From NCBI GenBank assembly GCA_021234535.1, contig SFZH01000008.1:6766897-6830896 (forward strand): a DNA stretch of 64,000 nt, written 5' to 3'. Below, in pieces: positions 59,801 to 64,000 of this stretch. Numbering within the stretch: position 1 is the stretch's first letter; every line of letters starts with the position of its first letter. The translations under genes were made by a program, and so were the position numbers. The DNA is from Stichopus chloronotus. Taxonomy: Eukaryota > Echinodermata > Holothuroidea > Aspidochirotida > Stichopodidae. Below the pieces are notes generated by a model. That model had not been told where the DNA came from and did no database searches. It was given only the letters and a program-made list of their open reading frames with translations.

Positions 59801-62800
59801 CACCCTCATTCCGATGTCTTTACTCAGGGACAGATATCCCATCAAACTATCTATTGACTCTTTAAAATAAAACAAAAAGTTAGGTTCCACTTCCGACGAA
59901 GGTTTACGGCAAAATATCAACAAAGCTTGTACATCATTGTGTAGATTAAAACAACAAAAAATATGTATATCAAACATTTCAGTCATCACATTTCAGAGAG
60001 GAAATCTTCTAACTTTTACGGATTTCTTTGCTGAAATTATCACTCAAGTTCTCTTTTTTTTTTCTTAAGCAGACTCCAACAGTTACATTAATACTTGAAA
60101 AGAATCGTCAAACACTATTGGCCCATTACAGTCAGGTGACTGTGCATATTTCGTACGGACAATTTTAGAGGAAAATAACAGGCGGATGAATACAATAAAA
60201 ACGTATATCGACATTGTTTTGTCGTCTACACTTTATACAAAACAATGATGGTGCTTTGTTTATCGCGTACGAACATTGTTGACATGTTGTGAATCGCGTT
60301 AACCCTTTTCTCGGGGTTCGTTTTCATTGAAAATCGGGTTTTTCATCAAACAAAATTTGCCTCTGGTTTGGTCGTTTTCATCTAAAGTTTGCATTGTATG
60401 GATTAATAAATTTAATCAACCTTGGACCAGTGAATTAACTAAAGGATAATTCACGATCGAGGGTTAATGCAAGCGATGCATCAGGGCGCATCCCGGGTGC
60501 ATCCATGCAGCGATAGTATTAACGCAGAGGGTGTATTATCCTACTATTAATGTACGGTCCATCGTTTTATTAACCTTTCATTAATTATCTGTATAAGCTA
60601 CAGAGAAGGTGACTGAATACCACATGTGACAGTTCTCTCACGTAAGGTACTCTGAATACGATGAAAAAAAAATATATGTATATATATATAATACTGTGAT
60701 ATACTGTGAAAGATATACTGTGATAAGGTATGTGCACCAAAGTGGTCAGGCTGCACGGTGTGTTGCGAGAAAAGGAAAAAAAAAGAAACCGTAGGGTGGC
60801 AATAAATAGCGTATCACCTCGGGAAGAATGACGTCATAAAGGTACTATCCCAACTTCGAGCCCCAGAAAAAACACCAGACACTTTAAATTCGCGTTTACA
60901 ATAAATCGATCCATTTGACAGATTAAAGTCCAGTAAATCAGTTCTAAGGTTAATTCTTAGTCACGGATTTAAATCTGAACATTTAAATTTTGATTGTTTT
61001 GCTATAGGATAATTGTAATTATAATTTCTTTGAAATTATTTTTATTCATTTCTTTAATATCTTCTTTCTTCCCATTTACTTTTCTTAAATTGTTCAGTGG
61101 ATTAGTATTCGATACGTGTGGTGTATGTGGTGGAGACGGTTCGAACTGCGTGGGAGTGGGTACCGTTGTACCGGACTACATCCCTAACAAATCTGTTTTG
61201 GTAAGCAAAGACGTTTCTGTCGTCTGTTTTGTTATATAAATCAATATTTAGAAAGGAAGGTAATTTGTGAACAAAGAAATAAACAAACTTAACTTTCCAC
61301 AGCTAATGTAGCACAGATAATTGCCTAAGACTCAGCCTCAGCCTAACCTTATTATTTTCACGCATTATTTTTCCTCCATAAGTCTTCTTTTTTTTAAAAC
61401 GATTTTTCCAACCCTTACACTATAATGAGAAACCTAATAGATTTCATATTTGTTTACAACAATCAGAACGAAAATATTTTCTTTACCGAAAGTATATTCT
61501 TTTTGTGATGTAAGGAGTACTGGTCAGCAAATTCCTCGGTGGCATTGTTTAAATATTCATAACAGTGAATTGCATTTTTTTTATTTATTAGAACTTAAGA
61601 CAAGAGATGAGCCAGTGCACTTGTTTGTGACGTTGCATTTGTGTTCAGCTTTTGTTCGCTAATGCCTTTGTACCGAATTACAATGAATATTTCCAGAGAG
61701 ATATTGTGTCACTCAGGCTCCTTTAATGACAGAATAGGTCTCGTCATGTTTTTTTTTCTTACAATGTTCCAAAACAAATAATTTATTCCACTTTAACCAA
61801 TTAATTCCTACCAGGTGACAGTATTCGGGGCTGGTTTCACTGAGGGCTCCGACCTGACCTGCGTCTTCTATGACGAGAATGGAGATACCACAGATGGTGA
61901 AGTAGTCGATCGGTGGAGCAGTGTGGTAATAATATGCGAGGCAGATCTTGATCCAGGTAAAGTAAACTACATCCTCGGAGGTTTAATTTTACCTTCCTTC
62001 CAACCTCTGAATAAAAAATCCGGTGAAGGGATTTAAGGGGGGGGGGGGGTTAAGGGATACGTATAGAGGATGAGCGATGTTAGTCAGAGACAGAGGCAAT
62101 AGTTTAACTAGATAAATTCCTGTCTACTATACTTAGAAATACCACTGCAAATGGGAGGGCAAGGGAGAGAGAAGAGGCAGTGCTTAAAGGTGGGGTCATG
62201 CTGGCCTCATTTAGGCTGTGACACCTATAGGCTGCATCTCAATGATTATAACAGCGATTCTTATTCGTAAGCGACGAAAAAGAAAATCCTCCTATCACTG
62301 TATATATCTGTATTCATGTTCTCTTAGTTGTCGTTTCGCTACAATTTTGACAGGCGAATACACTGTGGGTGTGAGACGAGATTCAGACAACCCAAATGAT
62401 ATCCGAGCCAACATCAAAGTATACGAAGGTATGGAAATTTTTCTGCAAATGTGTTTCGTTTTTTTTTTCTTTTGTCAAAAACTTTGCATTTCATCGGTTG
62501 CAAACAACTTTATTTCATTTTTTGGCACCTGATTTTTTCAATATTTTAGCAAATACTACAACTTTATGGATAATACAAAAAAAGGAACTAAGACATTTTT
62601 TTTTAATGTTGCTATCCTATGCTTTAGACTTGCTTCAATTATCTATGAAAAACCGCTTCAGAACTAAGGACTCGCTTTGATGAAATTTAAATATACTGAT
62701 CTGAATCAATGCTCACCTGAGTTTGGTTTTACAAAACTAAACTTGGAAGTTTCATGTTCGAAAATGGAAACCTCCATGTAATAGTAATAAGTATAAAGTT

Positions 62801-64000
62801 ATTATCATTATGGTCGTTATTATCATTATTTGACTATATTTGCTACGTTAAACTGAAATCAATTGTTATTATATTTTTTCTCCGCTTTTAGATGTGACGG
62901 TTACCAGTTTCTCTCCGACCGAAGTGGACATTGATCCATCTCTAACAGAAGAAGAGTTCAACATCACCATCACCGTCTCTGGGTCTCCGTTTACTGCCAT
63001 GGAGAGCGAAACGGACTACTCCGTCGTGGCCTCACTCATCATCGAGGATGCAAGTGGTAAGAAGGGACAGCGCAAGTCGAATAAGGGTTTATTTTTTATT
63101 TGGTCTGTCCGGGCTGAAGAGGAAGCAAGATTTTTAGAAACAATACAAGAATTAATGTCTAAATATGGCACTCTTTGATTCCAGTGCGCATTGTAAATTG
63201 TCAGCGCTCATCACGATGATCATAATCAATCTTCTTTTTATCCTACTTAACGCTCTAATTAGTGAATTTTTTTCCGTGGCGCAGACGTGCCAGGTTGGTA
63301 TCAAGTAGAAGAGAATGATGGAGGATTAACGACGATACATGCTAAATTTTGTTTTCATCAAACAACAGATCCTGCTTTAAATGATGGAGATGTAGTCAAG
63401 GAGTGGTAGGATAATCGGAGAGTAAACAACTCCCCCCCCCCCCCACACCTCTCCCTCTTCTACTTAGGTCTGATGTAGATGATGTTTACGCCTGTAGAAG
63501 AGAAAAGTTTTTTGTTCAGGTGGCAGGCGTGTCATTCCGATAATAGAATGCTTCCAGCAGTTTTCTTTTGAGGGAGAGGGTGGTAAAAATTGGTAACGGT
63601 GGTAAAGGGTGGTAACGGTGGTAAAAATTTGCCCTCTAATTCTATTGGACAGGATGGTTCATAATGAGAGTCTGAGAATGTGGGAAGTGCCAGATATCCG
63701 ATTTACCCAATTATGTACCTGCTCGTGTTTTCTCCTTCCCCCTCCTCGACCCTCTCTTTCTACATTTTTAATTGCGCACGCCTCTTTTTTTATTTTTGTT
63801 CCTCGACAGGTGACACATTTGTCTTTTACGGTAAATTCATCTCCTCTAACGAGTTCATCGTCCCGATTAATATGCCGAGGATATCCGGACAATACACCCT
63901 CACCCCTTCCGTTAATCAGGTCCACGGTCTCGGTACGGAGAGTTTCACTGGGACAGTTTATTACCCGGCACCAGCCATGGAGGAAGCTAAGTTCTCTGAT
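52099..64000 (+). CDS. Secreted aromatic/acidic repeat protein with Cys-rich and beta-sandwich C-terminal domains (3' end outside window)
   Basis: Exons: 52099-56865, 57188-57478, 58020-58190, 59624-59777, 61098-61200, 61815-61956, 62354-62428, 62892-63056 and 63810 to beyond 64000, all in compatible phase. The start ATG (cAAAATGGCG) opens a signal peptide of about 20 residues (MARAQYLPLLVVTILMVAHA). The giant first exon encodes about 1588 residues: four triads of small helical modules with a fixed Cys count (3-2-3), separated by linkers dominated by Tyr, Trp, Asp and Ser. The following exons add CAGxCxG cysteine repeats, CVGGxTG motifs and CGVCGGDGSNC. Then comes an IPT/TIG-like strand-rich domain (VTVFGAGFTEGSDLTC) and further beta-sandwich-like domains. 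Many N-glycosylation sequons are present. I do not recognise the protein; signal peptide, sequons and cysteines point to the secretory pathway. A fibrous, matrix or adhesive role is inference from composition. Two one-base insertions in exon 1 interrupt the frame. Confidence 0.85.
53223..53355 (+). repeat. Tandem 18-bp coding repeat (YDYSYW unit)
   Basis: TATTGGTATGATTATTCA-type units recur about five times, encoding SYWYDY blocks, then degrade into DWYDNYDWYDD. The codons are nearly identical between units, so this linker has expanded recently at DNA level. Confidence 0.9.
53728..53862 (+). repeat. Tandem 15-18-bp coding repeat (DYSWNY unit)
   Basis: GATTATTC(A/G)TGG recurs with variable two-residue spacers (NY, TY, LT, G, YG), encoding repeated DYSW. 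It joins gamma 1 to alpha 2. Confidence 0.9.
57188..57478 (+). CDS. Mosaic gene exon 2: CAGxCxG cysteine repeats
   Basis: Acceptor gtcacag; completes a Glu codon. Encodes DCAGVCNG, DCAGKCNG and DCAGQCDG in series, then CVGGRTGRPWDFGADRCGNC and DCYGTCDG. 291 bp, phase 1 on both sides. Confidence 0.9.
58020..58190 (+). CDS. Mosaic gene exon 3: further cysteine repeat
   Basis: Encodes GLTGRDEDFNEDRFDCRGIC, CNGGWEADTCGFC and KDCSDTCVTPG. 171 bp, phase 1 on both sides. It completes the CIGG-LTG motif split from exon 2, which confirms the junction. Confidence 0.87.
59624..59777 (+). CDS. Mosaic gene exon 4: CVGGxTG and acidic Cys segment
   Basis: Acceptor ctttcag; encodes DCGECVGGSTGLADDYGYNV, CGQC and CEGCDGEPN. 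Enters phase 1 and leaves phase 2. Confidence 0.88.
59778..61097. other. Intron 4 of the mosaic gene
   Basis: 1.3 kb with no recognised exon. It contains a short TA-rich microsatellite near 60675-60692 and an otherwise unremarkable AT-rich sequence. Confidence 0.5.
61098..61200 (+). CDS. Mosaic gene exon 5: CGVCGGDGSNC
   Basis: Encodes GLVFDTCGVCGGDGSNCVGV and a Pro-containing linker (VVPDYIPNKSVL). The CGVCGGDGSxC motif is shared with several extracellular families such as ADAMTS proteins. Leaves phase 0. Confidence 0.88.
61815..61956 (+). CDS. Mosaic gene exon 6: IPT/TIG-like domain, first part
   Basis: Encodes VTVFGAGFTEGSDLTCVFYD and WSSVVIICEADLDPG. The GxGF....L.C.F.....C pattern fits an IPT/TIG fold; the assignment is by eye. 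Confidence 0.85.
62354..62428 (+). CDS. Mosaic gene exon 7: end of IPT-like domain
   Basis: Encodes EYTVGVRRDSDNPNDIRANI and KVYE, the last strands of the domain. 75 bp, phase 1 on both sides. Confidence 0.83.
62892..63056 (+). CDS. Mosaic gene exon 8: second beta-sandwich-like domain
   Basis: Encodes VTVTSFSPTEVDIDPSLTEE and EFNITITVSGSPFTAMESET with an N-glycosylation sequon. 165 bp, phase 1 on both sides. Confidence 0.85.
63575..63632. repeat. Short GGTGGTAA-type tandem repeat
   Basis: GGTGGTAAAAATTGGTAACG is followed by GGTGGTAAAGGGTGGTAACG and GGTGGTAAAAATTTG, in intron 8 of the mosaic gene. Confidence 0.8.
63810..64000 (+). CDS. Mosaic gene exon 9, cut by the window edge
   Basis: Acceptor tcgacag; encodes DTFVFYGKFISSNEFIVPIN, GQYTLTPSVNQVHG and FTGTVYYPAPAMEEAKFSD, still open at the last base. 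It continues the strand-rich domain of exon 8. Confidence 0.83.
   Translation, partial: MTHLSFTVNSSPLTSSSSRLICRGYPDNTPSPLPLIRSTVSVRRVSLGQFITRHQPWRKLSSL

Noticed and set aside
1..64000. tRNA, rRNA or CRISPR-type arrays
   Set aside because: I looked for cloverleaf B-box patterns and regularly spaced identical repeats and found none; the sequence is eukaryotic.

Overview
This window is animal nuclear DNA: AT-rich, with long introns, GT-AG splice sites, many short non-autonomous transposons, homopolymer G/C tracts and microsatellites. The identified proteins (SRP receptor beta, the mitochondrial oxoglutarate carrier) are ordinary metazoan proteins. The repeats and exon organisation suggest a marine invertebrate deuterostome, perhaps an echinoderm. 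That placement is inference; nothing here proves it.

Layout. (1) 42-7236, + strand: the last five coding exons of a serine-rich protein ending in a coiled coil, which I could not name; a probable 3' UTR follows. (2) 9.1-16.2 kb: intergenic, with one short TTAA-flanked element. (3) 16264-22117, - strand: a complete five-exon gene for signal recognition particle receptor subunit beta (SRPRB, 259 aa). (4) 22.1-26.6 kb: intergenic, with a (TA)n tract, two fold-back elements and an unassigned 140-codon ORF. (5) 26581-44127, + strand: SLC25A11, the mitochondrial 2-oxoglutarate/malate carrier. Nine constitutive exons are followed by two alternative copies of the final exon 4 kb apart. The downstream copy is nearer to the vertebrate sequence but carries an apparent one-base insertion. 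Introns hold several TTAA-flanked elements, a LINE relic lies in intron 1, and a 171-bp duplication of the intron 2 acceptor region lies in intron 3. (6) 44.2-52.1 kb: non-coding and rich in old tandem repeats. (7) 52099 to beyond 64000, + strand: the most unusual gene. A 4.8-kb first exon encodes a secreted, acidic, Tyr/Trp/Asp/Ser-rich protein. Small cysteine-bearing helical modules recur as a fourfold alpha-beta-gamma triad, separated by YDWYDYSW-type aromatic linkers. Downstream exons add CAGxCxG-type cysteine repeats and beta-sandwich (IPT-like) domains. The first exon contains two apparent single-base insertions that shift the frame, each placed precisely by comparison with sister modules.

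The four genes show no shared function. SRPRB acts in co-translational targeting at the ER, and SLC25A11 in the mitochondrial inner membrane. The aromatic mosaic protein appears to be extracellular and is the best candidate here for an undescribed system, possibly a matrix, fibre or adhesive component. Single-base insertions occur at three places (about 44043, 54001 and 56405). This suggests that indels in the assembly may be a common cause and should be excluded before any gene is called broken.
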